The notes beneath the pieces are model-generated. The model was given only the letters and a program-made list of their open reading frames with translations, ran no database searches and was not told where the DNA came from. A stretch of DNA of 64,000 nt from Erinaceus europaeus (Eukaryota > Chordata > Mammalia > Eulipotyphla > Erinaceidae), in NCBI RefSeq assembly GCF_950295315.1, contig NC_080179.1:70244615-70308614 (forward strand). The letters run 5' to 3'. Shown one piece after another: positions 1 through 9,544 of the stretch; position 1 is the first letter of the stretch; every line of letters begins with the position of its first letter. A program made the position numbers and the translations under genes.

Positions 1-431
1 GAGTTCTTGTCATTTGGCTTTGGATGGACCTAGCTGAGCATGCAGTAAATTAATACAAAGTAGAAACTAGTAGGTATTCCCTATAAAAGAAACTTGTATT
101 ACTCCTCCATATGGTGCCAGGAAGCAGGAGGCCCAAAACCATATTTGGTGAGTCAATGGAAGATTTCTTGTATTCTAAAATCATTGCATAGGTAAGAACC
201 ATGCCTCAAAATCTTCTGACTCTTGAGCTGCACAACTCAGTTTTATGCAAGCTTTCCAAGAATCCATGTGTCCTTTTTGACAACATATTCCCAAGATGTC
301 CAATAGATTCTCATAAAGTGATAAACAACACTTCTCTCTCTTTCAAGCATATATATATGCTTGAAAGTGTGTCCTGTGTCTCTGCCTGAGAATACAATAA
401 CATGGTCAAAAAAGAAAAACAAAAAATAGAA
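1..431. other. unassigned DNA with a 28-bp palindrome
   Basis: No gene or known repeat recognised. It contains a perfect 28-bp inverted repeat at 340-367 (arm CTTTCAAGCATATA) preceded by a CT-rich run. The short reading frames on both strands across it read the same FKHIYMLE peptide because of the palindrome, so they are not evidence of a gene. Confidence 0.5.
340..367. repeat. perfect 28-bp palindrome
   Basis: Each 14-base half is the exact reverse complement of the other, with an AT-alternating centre. It could form a cruciform or a hairpin with almost no loop. No neighbouring element explains it. Confidence 0.9.
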
Positions 432-1575
432 AAGGGAGCCTATGTGCCCTCTGCATCCCTGTAGCTCTGAGCTCACAGTCTGTGGTCATGAGCAAGAACG
501 TTCCAAGCTGCCTCAATTTCAGGACCCATCTTCCTCAGGTGTAACATAGAGTATGTTGTCCAGCCTCCCTTCAGAGGATGGAACATTCTCTACCACTGTT
601 GATCCAAGTTGAGGGCAAGGTCCTATGGGGGCCCACAAAGGGGTCTATTTTGTTGTTCCTGATAGAGATGACCGGTAACAATGGAGAGAGGGATCTATTC
701 AAGGTCTAGGCCCATCATGTCTGTGTGGGAATCTCAGGACTCCCTGACTAGGGCCCCAGCTGATGGGGTGGCCTGATAGTCACTAAAGTGTCATTGTTAA
801 AGTATGCCAGTCTCTTGCCCTTATTCAGCTTTTGCAGTCTAAGAGGTCACATAGGCTCCTAAGATGAATATGGTCCTGAGATCAGATCAAATTGATGTGG
901 TTTACAGTCAAAAATATTTATTCACATTTCTCATATTTGGGAGCTGCTCTCTTCCCTGATCCAGCTTTCTGGTCGTTTTTCCAGCCATGATATCATCTCC
1001 CCAGACAGTAACTTGGATCCACCTGCATATCAGATGTCAGGCTCAGGGGAAAAAATAAAAACTAGTATAGTCATGAACTCTTTGGCATATAACTAAAATA
1101 GGCCTACTAACTATCTACAAAATGGAGACTCCCCCACTCCAATTCATCATCTGAACAATTCCAGCCTTTAGGTTCATGATTAGTCAACAATGTGGCTCTA
1201 TATGTTAACTCTTTTTTCAGCCACCAGGTTCCATGATGCCAAGTGGACTTCCCTGGGCAGATAACCCCACCAATGTGTCTTGGAACCCGGCTTCCACAGA
1301 TCCTCGCCCTACTAGGGAACAAGAGAGACAGACTGAGAGTATGGATCAACCTGTTAACACCCATCTTTAGCGGGGGAGCAATTACAGAAGCCAGACCTTC
1401 CACCTTCTGCATCCCACAATGACCCTGGGTCCATACTTCCAGAGAGATAGAGAATGGGAAAGCTATCAGGGGAGGGGATGGGATATGGAGTTCTGGTGGT
1501 GGGAATTGTGTGGAGTTGCACCACTCTTATCCTATGGCTTTTGTCAGTGTTTCCTTTTTATAAATAAAAGTTTAA
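432..1575 (+). mobile_element. L1 3' UTR fragment with 5' inversion
   Basis: Bases 841-1575 match the sense L1 3' UTR seen at 11.1-12.2 kb and 57.8-58.6 kb, ending in a TTTATAAATAAAAG-type tail. Bases 432-840 are the adjacent upstream part of the same UTR in reverse orientation. The stretch around GTCACATAGGCTCC occurs at the outer end of the inverted part and again at the start of the sense part, so the junction carries a short duplication. This is the arrangement expected from twin priming during L1 integration. No coding part of L1 is present. Confidence 0.8.
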
Positions 1576-1679
1576 AAAAAGATGTCATATACACATAAGT
1601 AAATAAATAAATAGCCAGCAAAAGGGAAAATAAAGAGAGAGAACCTAAACAAACATAGACATAAGTCCACTCCATTTAT

Positions 1680-1876
1680 CTAAACTATTTGCCAAGCCTC
1701 CCTCACCCCTCAGACCTCACCTCTCTGTTTCCTCTCTTTCATTCACCCCTACCTGTTCCTTGATTAAACAAGACTTCACCAGTCTTTGTATCCTTGTACC
1801 TGCTATTCCCCATGACTGAAATAGTGAGTCTTCCTACTTCTACATGGCTTCTCCCTCACGCTGATCAGATAATATC

Positions 1877-1934
<58 letters not shown>

Positions 1935-2060
1935 CCTGAAAATAAGCCCTATTAAGGCAAGACTATTTTTTTTATTTGTTCACAGTCCTGTTGGCTGAAG
2001 GGCTGGAATAGAGTAGGTTCTTCTTAAATAATTTTGGATTAATAATAAATCAGTGAATTA
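1680..2060 (+). mobile_element. ancient L2-like LINE 3' fragment, split by (CA)n
   Basis: The order resembles the mammalian L2 3' region: a section like 'TTGTACCTGCTATTCCC ... ACATGGCTTCTCCCTCAC', then 'AAGGCAAGACT ... TTGTTCACAG', then a degraded 'GGCTGGAATAGAGTAGG' followed by an AATAATT tail. The (CA)n block lies between the two parts. Strongly diverged; recognised by eye only. Confidence 0.5.
1879..1932. repeat. (CA)n microsatellite
   Basis: Uninterrupted CA dinucleotide run of about 27 units inside the L2-like fragment. Confidence 0.97.
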
Positions 2061-2316
2061 CTATAGTGAGGTTAATTGACTTAAGTCTCAAGCATAAAAT
2101 GAAAGATACTGTAACCATTTTTTCATATGCCTTTGGATAATGATACTAGGATGTAATGTAGTACAAATCTCATCACTTCAACCGTAGTAGCAGTATTTCA
2201 CTAAAGAAAGATTTGCTTTGTAAAGATCTGCACCCATTTTACGCATTTGTGGAAAATCTTGATGTTGACATTGTTGTAGCTGAGTGCCGAATACATGAAA
2301 ATCCGTTATGCTATAG

Positions 2317-2476
2317 TATGTTGTTTAAATGTGAAATGTGTCGGGCCGGGTGGTGGTTCACCTGGTTGAACACACATGCTACAATGCACAAGGAATATTA
2401 TGTTGTTTAAATGTGAAATGTGTCGGGCCGGGTGGTGGTTCACCTGGTTGAACACACATGCTACAATGCACAAGGA
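2317..2476. repeat. 78-bp tandem duplication, period 82, across a SINE head
   Basis: Bases 2317-2394 (26 bases of flank plus the first ~52 bases of a SINE) recur at 2399-2476 with no difference that I can see. The copies are separated by ATAT. The second copy continues into the full SINE, so the first is a head-only copy. Confidence 0.93.
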
Positions 2477-2612
2477 CCTGGGTTCAAGCCCCCAGTTCCC
2501 CACCTGCAGGGGGGAGGCTTCGCAAATGGCAGGAGTCTCTCTGTCTCTCATCCTCTCTATCTCCCCCTTCCTTTCAATTTCTTGCTGTTTGTATCCAACA
2601 AATAAATTAAAA
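2425..2612 (+). mobile_element. tRNA-derived SINE (GGTGG-type head)
   Basis: Head GGGCCGGGTGGTGGTTCACC, a B-box-like GGTTCAAGCCC, the conserved CACCTGCAGG centre, a CT-rich body and an AATAAA-rich tail. A head-only duplicate lies at 2343-2394. Confidence 0.9.
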
Positions 2613-3135
2613 TAATTTTAAAAAATTAAAGGAAAAAATTTGAAGTGGTTCATAAGCAGGGATATTTTCAAAATTATAATAAATTTTCTTTCCAATTTGA
2701 ACCACAAAACAGTAAGAAGTTCATCAGTTTTCATGGAAACACATAACTAATATTTGCTATTGTTCTCTAGTCACACTTCTTAAAATTCTGATTTTTCCAC
2801 AATAGGCCTAGACCTCTAACAGATCCCTCTCTCTACCACCAATGGTCACTTCAATCAGGAAAGTTACCATAAACCCTTTTCCTCTCTAGGAACTTGTCCT
2901 CACTAAAAATAACAATGGTAAGCACTGCCCCACTTTCTGAAGGGAGGCTGGGTCACCTGAATATACTACTTGAGGAAGACTGGTCCTGGAATGAGTGCAG
3001 CCTCGAATGTTCCCAGCTGGGACCATAAACTGTGAGCTCAGACAGACAGAGACTCAGAGTTTATAAAGCTCCTTTGCTAAATATGAATAGACATGGGCCT
3101 TGGGTCAGACTGATGTAGTAAATAGTTAACTGTAT

Positions 3136-3428
3136 TTTTTTTTCCTTTTGCCTCCAGGGTTATTGCTGGGACTTGGTGACTGCACTACAAATCCACTACT
3201 CCTGATATCCTTCTGCCCCCTCAACTCCCATTTTATTGGATAGGACAGAGAGAAATTGAGAGAGGAGGGGGAGATAAGGAGAGAGAAAGACACCTGCAGA
3301 CTTTCTTCACTGCTTGTGAAGTATCCTCTTTGCAGGTGGGGAGCCAGAGCTAAAACCCAGATCCTTGTGCAGGAGGCCTTGCCCTTAGTACTGTGTGCAT
3401 TTAACTGGGTGTGCCATGGCCTGACCTC
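3136..3428 (-). mobile_element. ERI-type SINE (long tail form)
   Basis: Antisense: T-rich start, then the complement of the 'CAATAACCCTGGAGGCAAAA' tail module, the GACAGAGAGAAATTGAGAG block, the CCTGCAGG centre and the tRNA-like head. Inserted in the L1 3' UTR. Confidence 0.9.
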
Positions 3429-4118
3429 CTAATTTATATATTTTCCTCAAATTTGGGAGCTACTCTCTGCCCTAATCTAGCTTTTTAGTTTTATTCTCAG
3501 TTCTGACACCATCTTCCCAGATAATATTTTAGTCCACCTTTATGTCAGCTATTAAGCTCAAGCAAAAGTTACTAAAGACATGGGCACCTAGGAACATATC
3601 TAAAATAAACTTCCTAGCTTCTTTCCACCCTAAGATCCCTGTTCTTATTCTTTCTATTCCTAACTTTTGGTTTCTGTTCACCAAACATTTTGTCCTGCTT
3701 TATATCTTACTGCCTTTCAGCCACCAAGTTACAGATGCTATGTGATTCCATTCTAAACTCCCTGAGCAGAGGACCTCACCAATATGTCCTGGAACCCCAT
3801 CTCTCCAGAGCCCTACGCCACTGGGGAAAGATGGAACCAGGCTGGGGGTATGGATTGATCTGGCAATGTCCATGACCAGCAGAGAAGCAATTATGGAAGC
3901 CGGTATTCCCACCTTCTGCACCCCCCCAAAAAATTTGGTCCGTACCCCCAGAGGGGTAGAAATCTTAGGGGGAAATGACTACAGCGTTCTGAAACTCGAT
4001 TTCATTAGTCCCTTGAGAGAGAAAAGGGATAAAGGCGGCACATTTGGGAGTAGTCATAGGTGTAGGTATGAATTAGATATGAAGAGAAGGCAGAACCATA
4101 GAAAAGAAAACAGGCAAG

Positions 4119-4443
4119 TGGGCTGGGCAGTAGAGCAGCGGGTTAAGCGCACACAGTGCAAAGCACAAGGACGGGCTTAAGGATCCCAGTTCGATCCCCC
4201 GGCTCCCCACCTGCAGGGGAGTCACTTCACAAGCGGTGAAGCAGGTCTGCAGGTGTCTTTCTCTCCCCGTCTCTGTCTTCCCCTCCTCTCTCCATTTCTC
4301 TCTGTCCTATCCAACAACAACAATGATAAACAACAAGGGCAACAAAAGGGGGAAAATAGCCTCCAGGAGCAGTGGATTCGTAGTGCAGGCACTGAGCCCC
4401 AATAATAACCCTGGAGGCAAAAAAAGAAAGAGAGAGAGAGAGC
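4119..4443 (+). mobile_element. ERI-type SINE (long tail form)
   Basis: Head GGGCTGGGCAGTAGAGCAGC, A-box-like 'GCGGGTTAAGCGCA', B-box-like 'AGTTCGATCCC', CACCTGCAGGGGAGT, CT-rich body, and the tail module 'AGCAGTGGATTCG ... CCCTGGAGGCAAAA'. CAGGCAA flanks both ends as a probable target duplication. Confidence 0.93.
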
Positions 4444-4649
4444 AGGCAATATATAGAGAACTAGAAGTTATTCCATATCTGTGACCTAGGGAGAGCTTCT
4501 GAAGTTTCCACTGATGGGAATGTGAAGACACAGTACTTTGGCAGTGGGAACGGTATTCAATATTCAATTTCTAGTTAAAAAATTCTGATCTTTCTCTGTA
4601 AAAGTTTGCTGACACACATAAGACATCAGTCCACTAAAACTTGGAACTC

Positions 4650-4888
4650 CGGAGATTGAGTGGTGACTCACTCAATAGAGTGCATATGTCACCATGCACG
4701 AGGACTTGAGTTCAAGTCCCCAGCCCCCACCTGCAGATGGTGGAGCGGTGCTACAGGTATCTGTCCTCTCTGTCTCTCTCCCTCTCTCTGGCCTTCTACC
4801 TAAATAAAGGCTGTCAACACCAGTGGGGTCATTCAGACATCCATCCCCAGTGATAACCCTGGAGACAAAAAAAAAAGAAAGAAAAATG
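4650..4888 (+). mobile_element. tRNA-derived SINE, older copy
   Basis: Diverged head, B-box-like GAGTTCAAGTCCC, CACCTGCAG, CT-rich body, and the tail 'GATAACCCTGGAGACAAAA' with an A-rich end. Confidence 0.85.
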
Positions 4889-4912
4889 TAGAGCACCCTC
4901 AGTAACATCAGT

Positions 4913-5470
4913 TCTTCTTCTAGCGTTTGCCCTTCTTCCGTAGCCAGTCAACAGCGTCAGGTTGAGCCTGATGTCAAGTTTCGAGACCTCCTTTGAATCT
5001 GGAGAGGTGGCAGTCGTTGACTATGTGGGTCATAGTCTGTCTGTTGCCGCAGGGGCAGTTCAGGTTGTCTCTGGCTCCCCAGCGATGGAACATAGCGGCG
5101 CACCGGCCATGGCCTGTTCGATAGCGATTGAGGAGGGCCCAATCATAACGTGCCAGGTCAAAGCCGGGTTGACGCTTGCAGGGGTCTGTGATGAGTGATT
5201 TGCCTAATCTACGAAACCAAATCTTATAAAACATTGTGCCTGCAAAGGAGACTGCAGATGGCAGCATTTGGAGGGAGTAACAGGGGGCCCCTCCCAACCA
5301 GGGTGAAAGCAGGTAAAGAAACATTTACTTAAACACACCTGCTCCAACCTCATTTTACTCCTCCTCCATCTGGAAGGGGACAATGGGCCTGATTAGAGTC
5401 CCAGCTGTGGCAAGCAAACCCCCTTTCCTCTGGGCTCATCTCGTCCATCTATGATGCCAGAGATAGCTAG
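4913..5470 (-). mobile_element. Vingi non-LTR retrotransposon, short derivative
   Basis: The 3' end, on the minus strand, is the Vingi end 'GGCAAACGCTAGAAGAAG', identical to the end of the copy at 61.6 kb. Bases 4974-5190 read the C-terminal part of the Vingi protein with a CPCG..H....C cysteine motif. A nonsense codon at 4974-4976 replaces the Leu codon of the other copy, just before the last ~18 codons. Upstream of the ITDPC coding stretch (about 5195) the sequence no longer matches the longer copy, so the coding part was joined to another segment. That segment may be the Vingi 5' region, as in the internally deleted non-autonomous families known in hedgehog, or flanking DNA. The upstream limit is uncertain; 5273 is an alternative. 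Confidence 0.75.
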
Positions 5471-5474
5471 AAAT

Positions 5475-5919
5475 CTTGTACAGATAATCATGTACTTTTT
5501 AAAAATATATTTGAATGCTAAAATAGTCCAAAAACAAATAAAAGTCAGTGCCGAGGTGTTTTTTTTTATCCCTTTCTAAATATCTTCAGTCTTCAAAACT
5601 CAAAAGACACATGATTTTGCACAAGAATTATGTCTATCTTCTTGCATACTTAACATTCAACCTAACTGTAGTGTTCTTTAATTTATTCAAATATGAATAC
5701 TTTTAGGGAGTAGGAGAAGTTCTAGCCTCAGAGTGGTGAAAGGCAACATTATCTTAAACCAGGCAGGAGAATATACAGGGCTTTCGCCTCCATTTATAGT
5801 CAACTGGATTTGTAAGAGAAACTAAAGCTTAATGATACTCCTCTGACTTCTCATGCATTTTCCTTCCATAACTCACCAATCATTAAGGCCTTAATTTTAG
5901 AAAAAGCTGCATATGATAT
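5475..5919. other. unassigned DNA
   Basis: AT-rich single-copy-looking DNA with no convincing ORF, RNA or repeat. Confidence 0.4.
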
Positions 5920-6144
5920 ATATATATATTATAGAATTCCATGTCCACAGGGGTTTGAATCCACACCATTCCCACCCCCAGAGTTCTGAATCTTCACTCT
6001 CCCCACTGCAATCCACCACAGTTGCCCTAAGGTTGTAGACATGTTCTGACCATCTTCTCTACAACTCTCTGTCCACATTTATACATAGCTGCCCCTTCTT
6101 TTTCTGATCCAATCCCCTCTTCCCCTCTAAGCCACTCATAGCAT
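5920..6144 (-). mobile_element. old L1 3' end, antisense
   Basis: The pattern 'CACACCATTCCCACCCCCAGAGTTCTG' (read in pieces) followed by CT-rich sequence resembles the antisense 3' UTR of older mammalian L1s and the copies at 56.3 kb and 59.2 kb. Diverged. Confidence 0.45.
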
Positions 6145-6150
6145 CATAAC

Positions 6151-6591
6151 TGTTGTTTTCGCCAGGCTATGTTGTTTTCGCCGGGCTGGCTTCACGGGCA
6201 GGTAACAGACGACCAGGGACTCATGGTTGAGCTGTAGGCAGTATCTCTTTATTCATGCAGGACGCAGCACAATCTAAGCCGAGCTAAGCTAAACTCTACT
6301 AAAACGAACAATGTTGTCTTTATATATACTTCCCAAGTAGGGCGTGAACAGGATGTGACATAGAGAGGGTGGAGAGAAAAGTGACTGGTGAAAATCAGAG
6401 TGTGACAAGGAGAGGGGGCAGAGCAAAAATATATCATGAAACAGTGGGGATTGAACCAATGCCCTGGAGGGAGGGTGGTGCTTGTTAACAGCGGTTATGT
6501 AAATAGAATGAAGTGGTTATGTAAATAGAATAGTGTTAAGCAGGGGGGATTTAAACCAAATGAAACAGAAGGGGTCTCATGCATACCAACA
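6151..6591 (-). mobile_element. solo LTR of an endogenous retrovirus (copy 1)
   Basis: A 441-bp element on the minus strand beginning TGTTGG and ending AACAACA, flanked by the exact 6-bp duplication CATAAC (6145-6150 and 6592-6597). In sense orientation it has a TATA box (TATATAAAG, about 6317-6325) and a polyadenylation signal (AATAAA, 6248-6253). It shares nearly all its sequence with the copy at 9130-9538. It differs by an extra ~22-bp tandem unit near 6493-6536. No primer-binding site, gag, pol or env adjoins it. TG...CA ends and 6-bp duplications fit a class II (ERVK-like) family; the assignment is inference. Confidence 0.9.
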
Positions 6592-6608
6592 CATAACTAC
6601 ATCCCTAT

Positions 6609-6616
6609 ATCTCTCT

Positions 6617-6657
<41 letters not shown>
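6609..6657. repeat. (CT)n microsatellite
   Basis: Almost pure CT run next to the solo LTR. Confidence 0.95.
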
Positions 6658-6661
<4 letters not shown>

Positions 6662-7565
6662 CTGATGGAGCTGGAGTGCAGAGTCCTCTTATCTTCATCC
6701 TGTCACTTCTCCCCCTGCTGGGATATGGATCGAGGTTGTTTATGGGGAGCAGAAGGTAGGAGTTCTGGCTTCTGGAGCTGCTTCTCCACTGAGCATGGGT
6801 GTTGACAGGTCGATCCACACCCCAGCCTGTTTCTATCTTTCCCTAGTGGACCAGAGCTCTGGAAGTGCAAGGGTCCAGGACACATTGGTGAGATCGTCTG
6901 CCCAGAGAAGTTGGGGTGGAGTCATGGTAGCATCTGCAGCCTGGTGTCTGGAAGGTGGCATGAGCTAAGTTGAGACAAGATGGTTAATGAACAGGAACCA
7001 GAAAGTAGGATCAGAATAGATGAGATTAGGGATATTAGGGTAGAAGAAAGCTAGAAGAACCATTTTAGGCATGTTCCTGGGGGCATACAACTATGATAGT
7101 TTTGCTTGAGTTTGGTAGCTAGCCTGAGGTTGGATGAGAATATTGTCTGAGAGAATGGTGTCAGAGTGGAGAAAAGGGCTAGAAAGTTGGATTAGGGCAG
7201 GGAGTAGCTCCCATTCTTATAAAAAAAAATGTGTGGCTAAAATTAACTATTTCCCTCCACCCACCTGCTCCAGAGCCCAGATGTAAATGCATATTTATAT
7301 TTAGTGCCAGAGCCTGTGTGACCTCTACGTCCCTATTGGTGTGAGCGTATAGCTCATGGTCACATCTGAGGAACATTGCAGGCTGTGCTCATTTCAGGAC
7401 CAGTTTTTTTTTTTTTCAAGTAGCGGGGTAGGATACCCCCAGCCTCCCATCATAGACTGGGGCTATCCCTACTGTCATTGCTTTATGGTAGAGAGCCAAG
7501 GTCCTGAGAGGGCCCACAAGACCCTGTTCCTTACAACATATGTTCTTTACATAGCCCATAACTGG
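6658..7565 (-). mobile_element. L1 3' UTR, antisense
   Basis: Reverse complement of the long L1 3' UTR. It contains the antisense of 'ATGGATCGACCTGTCAACACC' (in part), the GGTTCCTGTTCATTAACC region, and the GGAACATTGCAGGCTG segment near 7371. Broken by indels; no coding part. Confidence 0.75.
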
Positions 7566-7689
7566 TGAAGTTTACTAAAAAGGAAACTAGTAGTTTTTCT
7601 TTCTTTTCTTGCTGCCAGGACTGTCATTAGAACTCCATGTCTACACTGCTTCACTGCTTCCCGCAGCCTCTTACTTTTTTATTTTTGAT

Positions 7690-8009
7690 TGACACATCTG
7701 TTGGATAAGAGGGTTACAATTCCACACAAATCTCCCCACCAGAGTCCCACATCCTGTAGACTTTCCTATTCTTTATCATTCTGGGAGTATAGACCCAGGA
7801 TCATTATGAGACACAGAAGGTGGAAGGTCTGACTTCTGTGATTGCTTCTCTGCTGGACATGGGCATTGGCAGGTCGAGCTATCCTCCCAGCCTATTTCTA
7901 TCTTTCCCTACTGAGGCAGGGGTCTACAGAGGTGGGGTTCCAAGACACATTGGTAAAGTCATCCGTCGAGGGAAGTCAAGTTGGCATCATGGTAGCATGT
8001 GCAACTTGG
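7690..8009 (-). mobile_element. L1 3' end, antisense
   Basis: Second antisense 3' UTR copy starting from its A-tail side (TTTTTTATTTTTGATTG) and covering the 'CTCCCAGAATG ... GGGCATTGGCAGGTCGA' region. It ends at the SINE tail at 8010. Confidence 0.7.
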
Positions 8010-8070
8010 TGGCAATAACCCTGGAGACAAAATAAATAAATAAATAAATAAATAGATAATAAAATAATAA
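8010..8070 (+). mobile_element. SINE tail fragment
   Basis: Only the tail module CAATAACCCTGGAGACAAAA plus an (AAAT)n extension remains: a strongly 5'-truncated SINE. Confidence 0.65.
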
Positions 8071-8940
8071 ATTTTAAGAGTTACCATATAATTGTTGGGT
8101 TCTAGGATATATATCCAAAAGACTTGGGTATAGTCTTGAAGAGATCACTGTAGTCATGTTCATTACAACATTATTCACAATAACCAAAAGATGGAAGCAC
8201 TCCAAGTGTCCACCAAACAATGGGCAAAGTATGGAACGTTGCTTATACATACATGCAATGTATATACAATGATGAAATATTCTTTAGTCTTGGAAATGAA
8301 GAAAATTCTGAAGCTACAACATGGGTAAACCTTGAAAATACTGTGTTAAGTGGGAGTCGGGCTGTAGCGCAGCGGGTTAAGCGCAGGTGGCGCAAAGCAC
8401 AAGGACCGGCATAAGGATCCCGGTTCGAGCCCTGGCTCCCCACCTGCAGGGGAGTCACTTCACAGGCGGTGAAGCAGGTCTGCAGGTGTCTATCTTTCTC
8501 TCCTCCTCTCTGTCTTCCCCTCCTCTCTCCATTTCTCTCTGTCCTATTCAACAATGACAACAACAATAATAACTACAACAATAAAACAACAAGGGCAACA
8601 AAGGGAATAAATAAAATAAAAAATAAATATTAAATAAATAAATAAAATTTTTAAAAAAGAAAATATTTAAAAAAAAAGAAAATACTGTGTTAAGTGAAAT
8701 ACACCAATCACAAATTATTTACATATTCCATTTGCATGAGGTACATAGACTAGTCAAATTGATGGAGACATAAAAGAGAATGCCGATTACCAGAAACTAG
8801 GTCAACTATCTCTTGTTCCCTGAGCTTCTCTCAGATGCTTGTTTCTTATGTATTTGCCTTTACCATTTTTAACCATTGTAACAAGAGTGTAAATATATGC
8901 TTTATATAACAACAAGAACTCCAAGGATAAGAACGTAAAA
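8071..8940 (+). mobile_element. old L1 ORF2 end and 3' UTR, split by a SINE
   Basis: Diverged sense L1: 'CATTATTCACAATAACC ... AGATGGAAGCA' is the typical ORF2 C-terminal coding region. It continues after the SINE with 'TGTGTTAAGTGAAATA' and a degraded 3' UTR. No reading frame remains. Confidence 0.7.
8353..8677 (+). mobile_element. ERI-type SINE with perfect 19-bp target duplication
   Basis: Full-length copy: head GGAGTCGGGCTGTAGCGCAG, A-box region, GGTTCGAGCC B box, CCTGCAGG centre, CT-rich body, ACAACAA and AAATAAAT tail. It is flanked by identical GAAAATACTGTGTTAAGTG at 8334-8352 and 8678-8696. The duplication interrupts old L1 sequence. The perfect repeats suggest a fairly young insertion. 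Confidence 0.97.
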
Positions 8941-9129
8941 TTTTCAAGTTTTGGGTTTTTTCAAATTTTTTTGATGGGTGGTGTACAAATTCAAATAATC
9001 AGGTGTGATATGTGACACCAAAGAACCTATGATCTGGCTGAGGAAACAAGCAAGAAAATAATTTAATTACAGCTCACTGATGAGGTCAATTCTCTGTTTG
9101 ATTTAGCAACAAATAATGAAACTATTTTG

Positions 9130-9538
9130 TGTTGTTTTCGCCAGGCTACGTTGTTTTCGCCGGGCTGGCTTCACGGGCGGGTAACAGACGACCATGATTG
9201 AGCTGTAGGCAGTATCTCTTTATTCATGCAGGACGCAGCACAATCTAAACCGAGCTAAGCTAAACTCAAGGTACCCTAAAACTCACAATGCTGTCTTTAT
9301 ATATACTTGCCAAGTAGGGTGGAAACAGGATGTGACATAGAGAGGGTGGAGAGAAAAGTGACTGGTGAAAATCAGAGTGTGACAAGGAGGGGGCGGAGCA
9401 GGTGAGAATCCTATCACTGAACCACCAATGCCCTGGAGGGAGGGTGGTGCTTGTTAACAGTGGTTATGTAAATAGAATAGTGTTAAGCAGGGGGGATTTA
9501 AACCAAATGAAACAGAAGGGGTCTCATGCATACCAACA
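9130..9538 (-). mobile_element. solo LTR of an endogenous retrovirus (copy 2)
   Basis: 409 bp, same family and orientation as 6151-6591, with exact 6-bp duplications ATTTTG at 9124-9129 and 9539-9544. TATA box in sense at about 9297-9305 and AATAAA at 9219-9224. Different target duplications from copy 1 show two separate integrations, not the two ends of one provirus. The DNA between them is L1 and SINE, not retroviral. Confidence 0.92.
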
Positions 9539-9544
9539 ATTTTG

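Larger units (their letters stand above)
2805..4590 (+). mobile_element. L1 3' UTR, interrupted by two SINEs
   Basis: Sense L1 3' UTR starting at 'GGCCTAGACCTCTAACAG', collinear with the copies at 32.1-33.3 kb and 34.6-35.5 kb. It is split by an antisense SINE at about 3136-3428 and a sense SINE at about 4119-4443, and resumes after each. The pieces are 2805-3135, 3429-4118 and 4444-4590. It belongs with the subfamily carrying 'CAGCCACCAAGTTACAGATG'. No ORF2 sequence is present. Confidence 0.8.

Noticed and set aside
1879..1932. CRISPR-like or satellite arrays
   Set aside because: All periodic sequences here are 2- or 4-base microsatellites; none has repeat-spacer structure, and the window is eukaryotic.
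8380..8440. tRNA genes at SINE heads
   Set aside because: A- and B-box-like sequences are present, but no cloverleaf with an acceptor stem is completed. They are SINE promoters.
6595..9129. A provirus between the two LTRs
   Set aside because: Each LTR has its own 6-bp duplication, and the DNA between is L1 3' UTR, SINE and old L1, with no primer-binding site or retroviral coding region.
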